DNA of 11,289 nucleotides. Source: Nitrosopumilaceae archaeon (GTDB lineage Archaea; Thermoproteota; Nitrososphaeria; Nitrososphaerales; Nitrosopumilaceae). The position numbers and the translations under genes are program-made. How positions within the stretch are numbered: position 1 is the first letter of the stretch; every line of letters begins with the position of its first letter. The stretch lies in the NCBI GenBank assembly GCA_007571225.1, contig RKRU01000036.1, positions 1-11,289 on the forward strand, given 5' to 3'. The notes below the pieces were generated by a model that worked only from the letters and a program-made list of their open reading frames with translations, did no database searches and was not told the DNA's origin. Shown here piece after piece: positions 1 to 6,599 of this stretch.

Positions 1-85
1 TCGCTCCATCTCTTGTTCTTGCTCATGCTATGTCACCTGCCTCCTTGCTCAAAAAGTATACGAAATTGAGTTGTCCCACTTTTAA

Positions 86-331
86 TGGGTCCGCACCAAT
101 AATGACGACGATAATGACGATAATGACGACGATAATGACGACGATAATGACGATAATGACGACGATAATGACGACGATAATGACGACGATAATGACGACG
201 ATGACGATTATGGTGTCATAACACCCGTCCCCCTCCAACTCCACATCCTTGTTATTGCGATGTTCATATTCTTGTCATATGTGACTATATTTACCCTCTG
301 GATTGTGCAGGCGCAGTTGGCGCCAGCCTGA
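86..331 (+). pseudogene. Start-less open frame: Asn/Asp-rich tract followed by one hydrophobic helix
   Basis: The frame opens after a TAA at 83-85 and closes at the TGA at 329-331, and no ATG, GTG or TTG precedes the repeat. It reads about ten residues, then about 34 Asn/Asp residues from the repeat array, then a Tyr-Gly-Val-Ile-Thr-Pro segment. It ends in a strongly hydrophobic stretch of about 25 residues with a short polar tail (VQAQLAPA). This looks like the C-terminal end of an acidic, membrane-anchored protein whose 5' part is missing or frameshifted. The upstream + frame at 30-82 could be the other half across a one-base shift, but that is inference. It may equally be non-coding repeat DNA. 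No family is recognised. Confidence 0.3.
101..208. repeat. Tandem 12/9-base repeat array of the AATGACGACGAT type
   Basis: Nine units run from 101 to 202. They alternate between a 12-base form (AATGACGACGAT) and a 9-base form (AATGACGAT) in the order 12-9-12-12-9-12-12-12-12, followed by a degenerate GACGAT. Every unit is a multiple of three, so length changes would keep the reading frame. In the frame starting at 101 the array reads Asn-Asp-Asp-Asp or Asn-Asp-Asp; in the next + frame it reads Met-Thr-Thr-Ile. All three minus-strand frames are also open, so open frames here are weak evidence of coding. Confidence 0.9.
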
Positions 332-423
332 CTTGGCGCCAGCCTGACTTGGCGCCTAGCCTTCAAGCATCATTATGGCCCTAGCACTGGATTGTGCAGG
401 CGCAGTTGGTGCCAGCCTGACTT
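298..423 (+). repeat. 37-base direct duplication with a nested 16-base tandem copy
   Basis: Bases 298-334 recur at 387-423 with one difference (GGCGCC in the first, GGTGCC in the second), an offset of 89 bases. The last 16 bases of the first copy (319-334) are repeated in tandem at 335-350, and a third partial copy starts at 351. The first copy contains the stop codon region of the start-less frame ending at 331; the second lies in the leader of the ABC ATPase gene. The pattern suggests recent local duplication, for instance by replication slippage. Confidence 0.85.
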
Positions 424-481
424 GCATGTATGATGGTGTCGGGGCGAGCTGCATCCTACATAGGATCCAAAATGGTAGCAG

Positions 482-490
482 TTTAATAAT
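482..490 (+). promoter_or_regulatory. TATA-like box for the ABC exporter operon
   Basis: TTTAATAAT is centred about 27 bases ahead of the GTG at 513. That is the spacing expected for an archaeal TATA box driving a transcript that begins at the start codon. No Shine-Dalgarno sequence is visible before 513, which fits a leaderless mRNA. This placement decides the start of the ATPase gene. Confidence 0.55.
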
Positions 491-512
491 TGGACAACTC
501 TCCACTACGTAT

Positions 513-1535
513 GTGAGCAGCAGCGCCATTCGGACCATACATCTAACCAAGACGTTTGACAACTTTGCAGCCTTACGTGACGTCTCATTTGAGGTCGAAT
601 CGGGAGAGATATTCGGCCTGCTCGGACCAAACGGCGCCGGAAAGAGCACCATGATGATGATTCTGACCACCCTGCTAAAACCAACCTCCGGCAGGGCCGT
701 AGTATCTGGCTTTGACGTAGTCGGGAACCCCGGAGGTGTGCGCCGCTCCATCGGATACGTACAACAAGACGTCACCATAGACGAGTATCTTACGGGGCGG
801 GAGAACCTATACTTGCAGGCCAGGCTGAGCCGCATGCCAAAGGAGAAGGCAGCAAGGCGCATAGACGAGATGCTCCATCTTGTGGAGATCCAGGAGAGGC
901 AGGACGAGCCCACCCTTACCTACTCGGGCGGCATGCGCAAGAGGCTAGAGATTGCGGCAGGACTCTTGCACATGCCAGATGTGCTCTTCCTTGACGAGCC
1001 TACGGTGGGACTTGACATACAGACGCGCAGGAAGATATGGGAGTACATCAAGACAGTAAACTCAGAGTATGGCATGACGGTATTTCTTACTACCCACTAC
1101 ATGGAGGAGGCCGACAACCTATGCGACAGAGTCGGCATAATAGACGGCGGGAAGATAGTGGGCATCGATACGCCGGCGGCCATGAAAGAGTCGCTCGGGG
1201 GCGGCTTGGTCTCAATGGAGGTAGACTGTGGGCACCTGCAGCTGGTGGAGAGGCTCAGCAAGGACGAGTCCGGCCTGATATCAGATGTAAGGTACGATCC
1301 CTCTTCTGAGCGGATAGTGACGTCTGGCGATGCGGCTGCAATCCCGCGCATATTCCAGGCCGCATCTGACTGTAACATTACGGTAAAGAGGATTGCAGTA
1401 TCGACTCCCACTCTAGACGATGTGTTTCTGTCACATACGGGCCACGGGCTGAGAGATGGGGACGGCCGGGATGACGGGCAGCAACGTCGGAGGGGAGGCG
1501 GCAGGCCAAAGAGGCGCGCCGCACGGGGGGGATGA
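513..1535 (+). CDS. ABC-type exporter ATPase, DrrA/CcmA-like
   Basis: This is the ATP-hydrolysing subunit of an ABC-2 type exporter and would act at the inner face of the membrane with the permease that overlaps it. From the GTG at 513 it has 340 residues. Walker A is GPNGAGKST (38-46), the Q-loop is YVQQD (82-86), the ABC signature is YSGGM (137-141), Walker B is VLFLDEP (157-163) and the switch His is in TTHYMEEAD (195). A C-terminal regulatory region of about 100 residues follows, as in daunorubicin-type exporters. The final 30 residues are unusually Gly/Arg-rich and basic. The frame is open back to an ATG at 375, but those residues fall in duplicated DNA and lack family similarity, and the TATA box favours 513. 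The substrate cannot be told; drug, lipid or polysaccharide precursors are all known for this family. Confidence 0.9.
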   Translation: MSSSAIRTIHLTKTFDNFAALRDVSFEVESGEIFGLLGPNGAGKSTMMMILTTLLKPTSGRAVVSGFDVVGNPGGVRRSIGYVQQDVTIDEYLTGRENLYLQARLSRMPKEKAARRIDEMLHLVEIQERQDEPTLTYSGGMRKRLEIAAGLLHMPDVLFLDEPTVGLDIQTRRKIWEYIKTVNSEYGMTVFLTTHYMEEADNLCDRVGIIDGGKIVGIDTPAAMKESLGGGLVSMEVDCGHLQLVERLSKDESGLISDVRYDPSSERIVTSGDAAAIPRIFQAASDCNITVKRIAVSTPTLDDVFLSHTGHGLRDGDGRDDGQQRRRGGGRPKRRAARGG

Positions 1536-2356
1536 CTGCGATGAACCGGACTGTGGCGGCAGCCTCTGCCTTTGCCATCATACACGACACGTACACCATA
1601 TTCTGGCGCGAGATGAAGCGCTATCGAAAGTCAAAAGGTGGTGTACTCATACGGCTCATCCAACCTGCCATCTGGATCATCGTAGTGGGAAACACGTTTG
1701 CGGGGACGCAGCCGCTCATAGAGTCAGTAGGGTTTGACGGGGAGTACATCGAGTTTATGGCGCCCGGTGTCATCATACTTACTGCGATATTTACCAGCAT
1801 ATTCGGCGGGGTCAACACGTTGTGGGACCGCCGTTATGGGTTTATGAACAAGGCGCTAGTATCTCCAGTCTCGCGCTCGGCCATAGCGCTGGGTAAGATG
1901 TCTGCCATATCGCTAGTTGCCGCACTACAGGCAAGCCTCATCATAGGGATCGCCCTTGCAATCGGAGTCTCATTTCCAGACCCGCTTACGACTATACCCC
2001 AAATTATGGGTATAGTGATACTCTTCTCGCTGGGGTTTGCAGGCATATCGGTTACGGTGGCGGCTACTGCAAAGTCCCAAGAGACGTTTTGGGGCCTGAT
2101 AAACATGCTGGGGATGCCCCTGTTTATGTTAAGCCCGGCACTGTTTCCACTCGAGCTACTCCCAGAGTGGCTTGCCACACTGGCAAGATTCAACCCCGTG
2201 ACGTATGCTGTACTGCTCATAAGGGGGATGATGACTGGCGTCTCAGAAGGTGGTATAGCGGCCTTGGCGGGAATAGGAGTGATAGCCGTATTTGTAGTAT
2301 GTGTGGCGTGCATTGCAGGGTATGTCTTTACCCGGGATGTGAACAGACCGTTTTAA
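1532..2356 (+). CDS. ABC-2 type exporter permease, DrrB-like
   Basis: This is the membrane subunit of the exporter, 274 residues, overlapping the ATPase stop codon by four bases (ATGA), so the two are co-transcribed and probably translationally coupled. About six hydrophobic segments are seen, near residues 40-56, 77-96, 122-146, 156-180, 190-208 and 243-266. This matches the six-helix ABC-2 permease plan. The NPVTYAVLLIRGMMTG stretch (221-236) resembles the conserved ABC-2 motif before the last helix. The N-terminal amphipathic segment with FWREMKRYRKSK (24-35) is typical of the family's elbow helix. A run of seven G at 1525-1531 directly abuts the ATG at 1532 but lies nine bases before an in-frame ATG at 1541, so the protein may start three codons later. 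Substrate unknown. Confidence 0.9.
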   Translation: MTAMNRTVAAASAFAIIHDTYTIFWREMKRYRKSKGGVLIRLIQPAIWIIVVGNTFAGTQPLIESVGFDGEYIEFMAPGVIILTAIFTSIFGGVNTLWDRRYGFMNKALVSPVSRSAIALGKMSAISLVAALQASLIIGIALAIGVSFPDPLTTIPQIMGIVILFSLGFAGISVTVAATAKSQETFWGLINMLGMPLFMLSPALFPLELLPEWLATLARFNPVTYAVLLIRGMMTGVSEGGIAALAGIGVIAVFVVCVACIAGYVFTRDVNRPF

Positions 2357-2385
2357 CCAACTATTATTGACTAAAATTGTAACAG

Positions 2386-2390
2386 TTTTT
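2386..2390 (+). terminator. Possible oligo-T terminator after the exporter operon
   Basis: Five T residues lie about 30 bases after the permease stop codon, inside an A/T-rich spacer. Archaeal RNA polymerase can terminate at such short U-tracts without a hairpin. The same spacer holds the promoter of the next gene, so the assignment is tentative. Confidence 0.25.
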
Positions 2391-2399
2391 CACATTGTG

Positions 2400-2408
2400 G
2401 TTAATTTT
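2400..2408 (+). promoter_or_regulatory. TATA-like box for the NHL/HYR/RTX gene
   Basis: GTTAATTTT is centred about 24 bases ahead of the GTG at 2428, close to the archaeal TATA spacing for a leaderless transcript. No Shine-Dalgarno sequence precedes the GTG. Confidence 0.4.
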
Positions 2409-2427
2409 GTTATTTTGATATGTTATA

Positions 2428-4206
2428 GTGTTGAAGGTTACGATTACAGTTGTTGTTGCCGCTACCATATGTGCGGCGGCATCTTTGTTTGCAGCAGGCG
2501 GTACTGCGTACGGGGATGGGCAGCACGATCATCTGTACGAGTTTGGTTCGTACGGCATTGCTGCTGAGGGGCACTTGGTACATCCGCAGTCGATTGCCCA
2601 GGACAGGCACGGCGACATGTATGTGGCGGACTTGGGCAACAAGCGCATACAAAAGTTTGATTCCCATGGAAACTTTCTACTTGCTTGGGGGCACAGCGGG
2701 CACGGGGACGGACTGTTCCACTACCCTATCGGAGTTGCGTCTGACGGCGACTATGTGTACGTGGCAGACAGGGATCTGAACCGCGTGCAAAAATTTGATC
2801 TGCAAGGCAACTACATTACACAGTGGAGTCAGCACGGAAACGTCACAAGCAGCCTAAAGATGCCTACTGGTATTGCCGCCTTTGACGGCCACATATACGT
2901 AGTCGATACGGGGAATTACCGCGTGCAAAAGTATACGGCCGACGGAACGTTCGTGCTGAGTATGGGCGGATCTGGTACGGGGCCGGGCAAGCTCGTACTG
3001 CCATACGGTATCGATATATCTGGCGATGGCGCAGTCTACGTGACGGACAGGGGAAACAAGAGGATCAACCAGTATGCTGTAAACGGCACGTACGTACAGA
3101 CACACGAGTTCCAGGCACCGCGGCTCTTTGATTTTGTTCCAGAGGGAATAGCGCTGACAGGCAACGACACAGCATACGTCACAAACGCCTTCTCCAAGCG
3201 CGTCTTGCACTTGGATCTGAATGCTAGTTCCGTACCGCTTGACATATTCGAGCAGCGGGGCCCCATAAGTGAGGAGATGTATCATCCGTCTGATGTGATG
3301 CTAGGCGACTGGGGACAGCTGTACGTGGTAGATTCGCTGGATCATATAGTACGTGTCTTTGAGACGCCGTGGTATGACGCTGCGGTGGCTGCTGCTATTG
3401 ATGACACTACTGTTGCTACTATGGATGACACCGTTACTACAGATGGCACTGTTGCTGTTACAGATGCTGCTACTATAGATGATGGCACTACAACTACAGA
3501 CAGCACACACTATGATGATATTCTTCCCAACACCGATGATAGCCAGGATGGTACCACTGCAGGTAGTACAACTAGAACTATACCTGATAACACCAACGAC
3601 TCTATCGATACGGTCCCCCCCACAATTACGGCGCCGCCTGATATCATAGTGGATGCTACGGGCCTCTACACAGAGGTTGACGTGGGACTGCCACACGTAC
3701 TAGACGACAGGAGCAATACGGTAACGATACTCCACAACATCCCAGACGGGTTTACGGTGGGTGTATCCAAGGTTACATGGGTTGCATTTGACGATGCCAA
3801 GAATACAGCCGAGGCCTATCAGTATGTTACGGTATTGGCCTGCGGGCTACCGCGCTCTGACTACAACATTATAGTGGGAACACCTGATGATGAGGTCATA
3901 GACGGAACCGACAGGGCCGATCTTATATTTGGCATGGGCGGCAGGGATCTTATAGATGGCGGCGCCGGCGGCGACTGCATATTCGGTTCTGACGACGACG
4001 ACTTTGTAGTGGGTGGCGCCGGCAGCGACGAGATACATGGCGGCGCCGGCAACGACATACTCAGCGGACAGGCTGGCGTGGATGTACTGTATGGGGGTAC
4101 GGGGGCAGATGTCCTTGACGGTGGGGACGGAGCAGACCAGTGTCACGGGGACGACTTGGACCTGTTGGTACAGTGCGAGGCCGCACCAGGCATGCTGGTG
4201 CACTGA
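2428..4206 (+). CDS. Secreted mosaic protein: NHL propeller, HYR domain, RTX-like repeats
   Basis: The 592-residue protein starts at a GTG with a Sec-type signal peptide (about residues 1-28, hydrophobic core and small residues before GTAYG). Six NHL-type repeats follow, at about 49-78, 97-126, 142-170, 188-218, 235-263 and 284-312, each with a YVAD/YVVD strand and an N-R-V/I-Q-K strand. They would close a six-bladed beta-propeller. Residues 315-395 are a Thr/Asp-rich low-complexity linker. Residues 396-470 look like a HYR (immunoglobulin-like) domain, with PPTITAPPDI and KVTWVAFDDAKN. Residues 485-570 carry about eight GGxGxDxL-type repeats as in calcium-binding RTX proteins. Four Cys lie at 472, 517, 572 and 583. 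N-glycosylation sequons sit at Asn 138, 219, 246, 265 and 390. No membrane anchor is seen at the C-terminus, so it is probably released or held by other surface proteins. An adhesion or ligand-binding role is inferred, not shown. Confidence 0.9.
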   Translation: MLKVTITVVVAATICAAASLFAAGGTAYGDGQHDHLYEFGSYGIAAEGHLVHPQSIAQDRHGDMYVADLGNKRIQKFDSHGNFLLAWGHSGHGDGLFHYPIGVASDGDYVYVADRDLNRVQKFDLQGNYITQWSQHGNVTSSLKMPTGIAAFDGHIYVVDTGNYRVQKYTADGTFVLSMGGSGTGPGKLVLPYGIDISGDGAVYVTDRGNKRINQYAVNGTYVQTHEFQAPRLFDFVPEGIALTGNDTAYVTNAFSKRVLHLDLNASSVPLDIFEQRGPISEEMYHPSDVMLGDWGQLYVVDSLDHIVRVFETPWYDAAVAAAIDDTTVATMDDTVTTDGTVAVTDAATIDDGTTTTDSTHYDDILPNTDDSQDGTTAGSTTRTIPDNTNDSIDTVPPTITAPPDIIVDATGLYTEVDVGLPHVLDDRSNTVTILHNIPDGFTVGVSKVTWVAFDDAKNTAEAYQYVTVLACGLPRSDYNIIVGTPDDEVIDGTDRADLIFGMGGRDLIDGGAGGDCIFGSDDDDFVVGGAGSDEIHGGAGNDILSGQAGVDVLYGGTGADVLDGGDGADQCHGDDLDLLVQCEAAPGMLVH

Positions 4207-4287
4207 TACGACGACTGTATAAAGTCGGGTATTATGTCGTGCCGTAGTGGTAGTAAGAGATAAAGATCAACGATCAGATACCCATTT

Positions 4288-4310
4288 GGTGGCTTCTGAT
4301 GCCGGCCACC
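4288..4310. other. GC-rich inverted repeat in the spacer after the RTX gene
   Basis: GGTGGC (4288-4293) pairs with GCCACC (4305-4310) across an 11-base loop, about 80 bases after the RTX gene stop. No T-run follows, so a bacterial-type terminator is unlikely. It may be a 3' UTR structure or chance. Confidence 0.3.
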
Positions 4311-4353
4311 GCTGGTAAGAGCGAATACTTTGTTTACTACGTACGGTGGATCT

Positions 4354-4394
4354 ATAGTCGGACAATATAGACTATTTTGGATGCCATAGTCTAT
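4354..4394. promoter_or_regulatory. Overlapping inverted repeats upstream of the pstS promoter
   Basis: ATAGACTAT (4367-4375) is the exact reverse complement of ATAGTCTAT (4386-4394), with a 10-base loop. ATAGTC at 4354-4359 can pair with the same GACTAT (4370-4375), so two alternative pairings compete. The block ends about 10 bases before the TATA-like box of the next gene, where archaeal activators or upstream-acting regulators bind. A regulator site is inferred from position and symmetry only. Confidence 0.4.
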
Positions 4395-4404
4395 GATTCA
4401 TAAC

Positions 4405-4412
4405 TGTAAATA
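4405..4412 (+). promoter_or_regulatory. TATA-like box for the PstS-like gene
   Basis: TGTAAATA is centred 26-27 bases ahead of the ATG at 4435, the spacing expected for an archaeal leaderless promoter. The wider 13-mer ATAACTGTAAATA (4400-4412) recurs exactly on the other strand at 8173-8185. Confidence 0.5.
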
Positions 4413-4434
4413 GCGTCCATTCCATGTCCCGTTA

Positions 4435-5757
4435 ATGAAGAAAGTAACTTGTGCGGTACTGATGTCCGTGATACTGCTTGCATTTACCATGTCTGGTGCT
4501 GCTACTGCATACGCATCTGCTGGTGCGGCGGCGCCCCCGCCCCCGCCTGACCCGGACGAGACGTATCGGGTGGAGGCTGCAGGAGCGTCGTTTCCGTTTC
4601 CGCTTATAGACCGGTGGAGAGTCGAGATAAAGGAGGACTATCCAAACGTCAATCTCAACTACCAGTCGATCGGAAGCGGTGGCGGGGTCAAGAACCACCT
4701 TGAATCCACCATCGTATTTGCAGGGACAGACGCCCCGATGACCAAAAGGGAGCTGAAATTGGCCGACCCCACGCTGCACATTCCCGAAACCATAGGTGCG
4801 ATCAACATCGTGTACAACCTGCCCGGATATGGCCCAGGCCTCAAACTGACGGGCCAGGCCGTGGCAGACATCTATCTGGGTAAAATTACTACATGGAACC
4901 ATCCAGACATCACACGGGTAAATCCAGGTTTGATCCTGCCTGATGAGACGATACAGGTAATACACCGTTCTGACGGCTCTGGCACCACCAAGGTCTTTAC
5001 ACAGTGGCTGTCGTCTGCAAGCGAGGAGTGGGATCGCGATATAGGCGCCGGAAAGAGCGTGCCGTGGCCCAAGGGCGTGGGAGCCCCAGGCAACGAGGGC
5101 GTGGCAGGTACGATGCTCAGTACCCCGTATTCGGTAGGGTACGTATCCATTGCGTATGCCAGCCAGCTCAATATGCACAGTGCCGCGCTTGAAAACGGCG
5201 ACGGATCAAACTTTGTACTTCCCACACTAGAGTCGACTGCACGGGCTGCAGGCAACATGGCACAACAGTCCCTGCCACCGGTGCACGAGCCGTGGACCGA
5301 TGTCAGTCTGTTAAACGCTCCAGGGGCCGATTCGTATCCACTTGCCTCCTTTACCTACCTACTCGTATATGAGGACGTCACAGATGTAGTCGACAGTAGA
5401 AGCGAGGCAGAAGGGCTTGTCTGGATGCTGCACTGGATGGTTACAGAAGGACAGCAGTACTCTGCGGAGCTTGGATTTGTTCCGCTGCCCGACGAGGTAG
5501 TCGAGCTGGTAAAGCAGGGATTGGGAAGGGTCATGTATGACGGAGATCTGGTATGGGAGTACACTCCTGTATCCGATGATGTGGATGTGGACCTGTCAGA
5601 TGATCCTGTCGTACCCGTCAGAGAAGCACTGATCCCGCCGTGGATAAAGGACCTCTTTGGATTCTATGTTGAAGGAAGCATAGGGGATGTCGAGATAATA
5701 ACTGCCCTGCAGTACCTGATTCAGGAAGGAATAATCATCATTATCCCCGCCGAATGA
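4435..5757 (+). CDS. pstS: PstS-like phosphate ABC transporter substrate-binding protein
   Basis: The 440-residue secreted protein would bind orthophosphate outside the membrane and deliver it to a PstCAB importer. The signal peptide covers about 1-28. A Pro-rich spacer (34-40) precedes the PstS core, which shows EAAGASFPFPL (47-57), QSIGSGGGVK (77-86), GTDAPMT (97-103), ITTWNHPDI (151-159) and HRSDGSGTT (177-185). These are the segments that line the phosphate site in PstS. The core ends near 375. A Val/Asp-rich linker leads to a C-terminal domain (about 396-440) with IPPWIK and QYLIQEGI, a motif that recurs at the ends of secreted thaumarchaeal proteins. It has no lipobox, so the extension may serve in surface retention. 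No pstC, pstA or pstB lies in the window, and the upstream ABC pair is an exporter, not the partner. Confidence 0.9.
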   Translation: MKKVTCAVLMSVILLAFTMSGAATAYASAGAAAPPPPPDPDETYRVEAAGASFPFPLIDRWRVEIKEDYPNVNLNYQSIGSGGGVKNHLESTIVFAGTDAPMTKRELKLADPTLHIPETIGAINIVYNLPGYGPGLKLTGQAVADIYLGKITTWNHPDITRVNPGLILPDETIQVIHRSDGSGTTKVFTQWLSSASEEWDRDIGAGKSVPWPKGVGAPGNEGVAGTMLSTPYSVGYVSIAYASQLNMHSAALENGDGSNFVLPTLESTARAAGNMAQQSLPPVHEPWTDVSLLNAPGADSYPLASFTYLLVYEDVTDVVDSRSEAEGLVWMLHWMVTEGQQYSAELGFVPLPDEVVELVKQGLGRVMYDGDLVWEYTPVSDDVDVDLSDDPVVPVREALIPPWIKDLFGFYVEGSIGDVEIITALQYLIQEGIIIIIPAE

Positions 5758-5763
5758 TTGCCT

Positions 5764-5776
5764 GCTTTTGTTTTAT
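5764..5776 (+). terminator. Possible T-rich terminator after pstS
   Basis: CTTTTGTTTTATT begins seven bases after the pstS stop codon. Two T4 runs without a hairpin fit archaeal intrinsic termination. Confidence 0.35.
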
Positions 5777-5820
5777 TATGTCGCTCTTATGTTGAATTTT
5801 GTGGGTGAGTATTTTCTCGT

Positions 5821-5900
5821 GTAACCGTACGTCCCCCACGCCTAAATGACCTATTCCAAGTACAAATGGCAAATTGTTTACGCCAGACGTAAACAGTTAC
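5821..5900 (+). repeat. Cassette-flanking direct repeat, left copy
   Basis: These 80 bases align with 8240-8323 in the same orientation. From CCACG (5836) to GTTAC (5900) about 55 of 65 positions match, with one 2-base gap. The copy starts with GTAACCGTACGT and ends with GTAAACAGTTAC, which are roughly inverted relative to each other. Near its right end GTTTACG (5876-5882) and CGTAAAC (5888-5894) form a perfect 7-base stem with a 5-base loop. Similarity to the right copy resumes at 5980-5995 (TATTCTGGAGAGAGCC versus TATTTTGGAGAGAACC at 8334-8349). The left copy is therefore an expanded version that also contains the 21-base triplication. Confidence 0.8.
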
Positions 5901-5917
5901 ACTAGAAGTGATATTGC

Positions 5918-5980
5918 CTGAGACAAGCCCGCCTCTGTCTGAGACAAGCCCGCCTCTGTCTGAGACTAGCCAGCACCTGT
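5918..5980 (+). repeat. Three tandem 21-base units
   Basis: Units lie at 5918-5938, 5939-5959 and 5960-5980. The first two are identical and the third differs at a few bases. The 21-base period equals seven codons: a frame opening at a GTG at 5908 would read repeated ETSPPLS and continue to 6102 (64 residues). That frame has no recognisable promoter or family and I do not call it a gene. The triplication is absent from the right-hand copy of the flanking repeat. Confidence 0.85.
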
Positions 5981-6035
5981 ATTCTGGAGAGAGCCTTTTT
6001 TGGCATATGACTCCTAGAAAATATACAATTGGAAA

Positions 6036-6059
6036 TTACTACGTCAGACGTAAACAACC
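6036..6059 (+). repeat. Third, partial copy of the repeat end
   Basis: This stretch contains GACGTAAACA (6047-6056), identical to 5886-5895 in the left repeat, preceded by similar sequence (TACGTCA versus TACGCCA). After this it diverges (ACCTG in place of GTTAC). ACGTC-A-GACGT (6041-6051) is a perfect short inverted repeat. It marks the inner end of the left flanking block, about 70 bases from the end of the nuclease gene. Confidence 0.6.
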
Positions 6060-6062
6060 TGT

Positions 6063-6131
6063 TAGATTTGTGCTTGCAGTCATTCAGGTATTGGGGACCT
6101 AAACAATAACTGAGTCGGATTAATCGATCAC
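6063..6131. other. Spacer downstream of the cassette, nothing recognised
   Basis: Together with the repeats just listed, this completes the 374-base stretch between pstS and the minus-strand nuclease gene. Beyond the repeat blocks I see no RNA gene, no convincing ORF and no strong T-run on the minus strand that would end the cassette transcript. Confidence 0.5.
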
Positions 6132-6599
6132 CTAATGGCTTAACCTTTTACTATAGAACCGGCTGTCAAGTTTATCCCCGCATTTTGCATACTGTATCCT
6201 GTATGTTGTGGCTCCAATTTTGATCCGGCCTTCCTGATCTTTTAGTATTTTAAACGTCGTGGACCTAAACGCCTTGGCTGCTAATACAAAACACAAGTAT
6301 GGTTTATCGATCTCATGTTTGTCTAGAATGTCCAAGGCTCTTTCAGCTCCACATTTCAACTGACTCTTGATCTTGGTAATATCGAGTTTCTTACCTTTTA
6401 ATTCAATCAAAAAGATCTCAACTGTCTCTTGAATTCTAAGTACAACACAGTCACATATACTTGATTTGCCATCAGAGAGTTTTTCACCCTTTAGAATATA
6501 GGTGCCCGGTGCATCTGGTATTATTATAGAACAGTTGGAGCGGGGCTCGCAGCATTTTGAAACTCTTGCGTTGTGTGTCTCGAGAAATTTATTGGCCAT
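6132..6599 (-). CDS. Small putative PD-(D/E)XK nuclease, second gene of an ATPase-nuclease pair
   Basis: The protein has 155 residues. Its centre reads ICDCVVLRIQETVEIFLIEL followed by KGKK, giving Asp50, then 15 residues, then Glu66-Leu-Lys68 at the end of a hydrophobic strand, and Gln80 in the next helix (KSQLKCG). This D-x(n)-ExK-plus-Gln arrangement is the active-site signature of the PD-(D/E)XK nuclease fold, which cuts DNA or RNA with metal ions. Eight Cys (16, 17, 23, 49, 51, 83, 103, 140) are notable but form no clear zinc site. The start codon overlaps the end of the ATPase gene by 11 bases, and GAGGATC lies just ahead of the ATG as a possible ribosome site. The two are therefore almost certainly made together. 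I do not recognise the exact family. Nuclease function is inferred from motif and context. Confidence 0.75.
   Translation of the reverse strand: MANKFLETHNARVSKCCEPRSNCSIIIPDAPGTYILKGEKLSDGKSSICDCVVLRIQETVEIFLIELKGKKLDITKIKSQLKCGAERALDILDKHEIDKPYLCFVLAAKAFRSTTFKILKDQEGRIKIGATTYRIQYAKCGDKLDSRFYSKRLSH

Noticed and set aside
30..221. Open frame reading Met-Thr-Thr-Ile repeats, and the Val/Ile-rich frame on the opposite strand
   Set aside because: Both come from the trinucleotide repeat array, which leaves several frames open automatically. The only frame with a non-repeat feature after the array is the Asn/Asp one.
375..512. In-frame 46-residue N-terminal extension of the ABC ATPase from an ATG at 375
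   Set aside because: The extension is encoded by duplicated spacer DNA, has no similarity to ABC ATPase N-termini, and a TATA-like box at 482-490 lies inside it at the right distance for a start at 513.
513..2356. Reading the ABC pair as the PstBCA phosphate importer of the nearby PstS
   Set aside because: The permease has the single-subunit ABC-2 exporter plan and lacks an importer EAA-type motif, and the ATPase resembles DrrA-type exporters. The large RTX gene also separates it from pstS.
4207..4434. tRNA or other structured RNA gene in the spacer before pstS
   Set aside because: No T-arm GTTCRA consensus, no acceptor pairing and no CCA-adjacent stem were found. The hairpins seen are short and better read as regulatory or chance.
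4432..5178. A 248-codon open frame antisense to pstS
   Set aside because: The + frame has unmistakable PstS motifs and a signal peptide. The antisense product is Arg/Cys-rich without any recognisable domain, as expected of a shadow frame in G+C-richer coding DNA.
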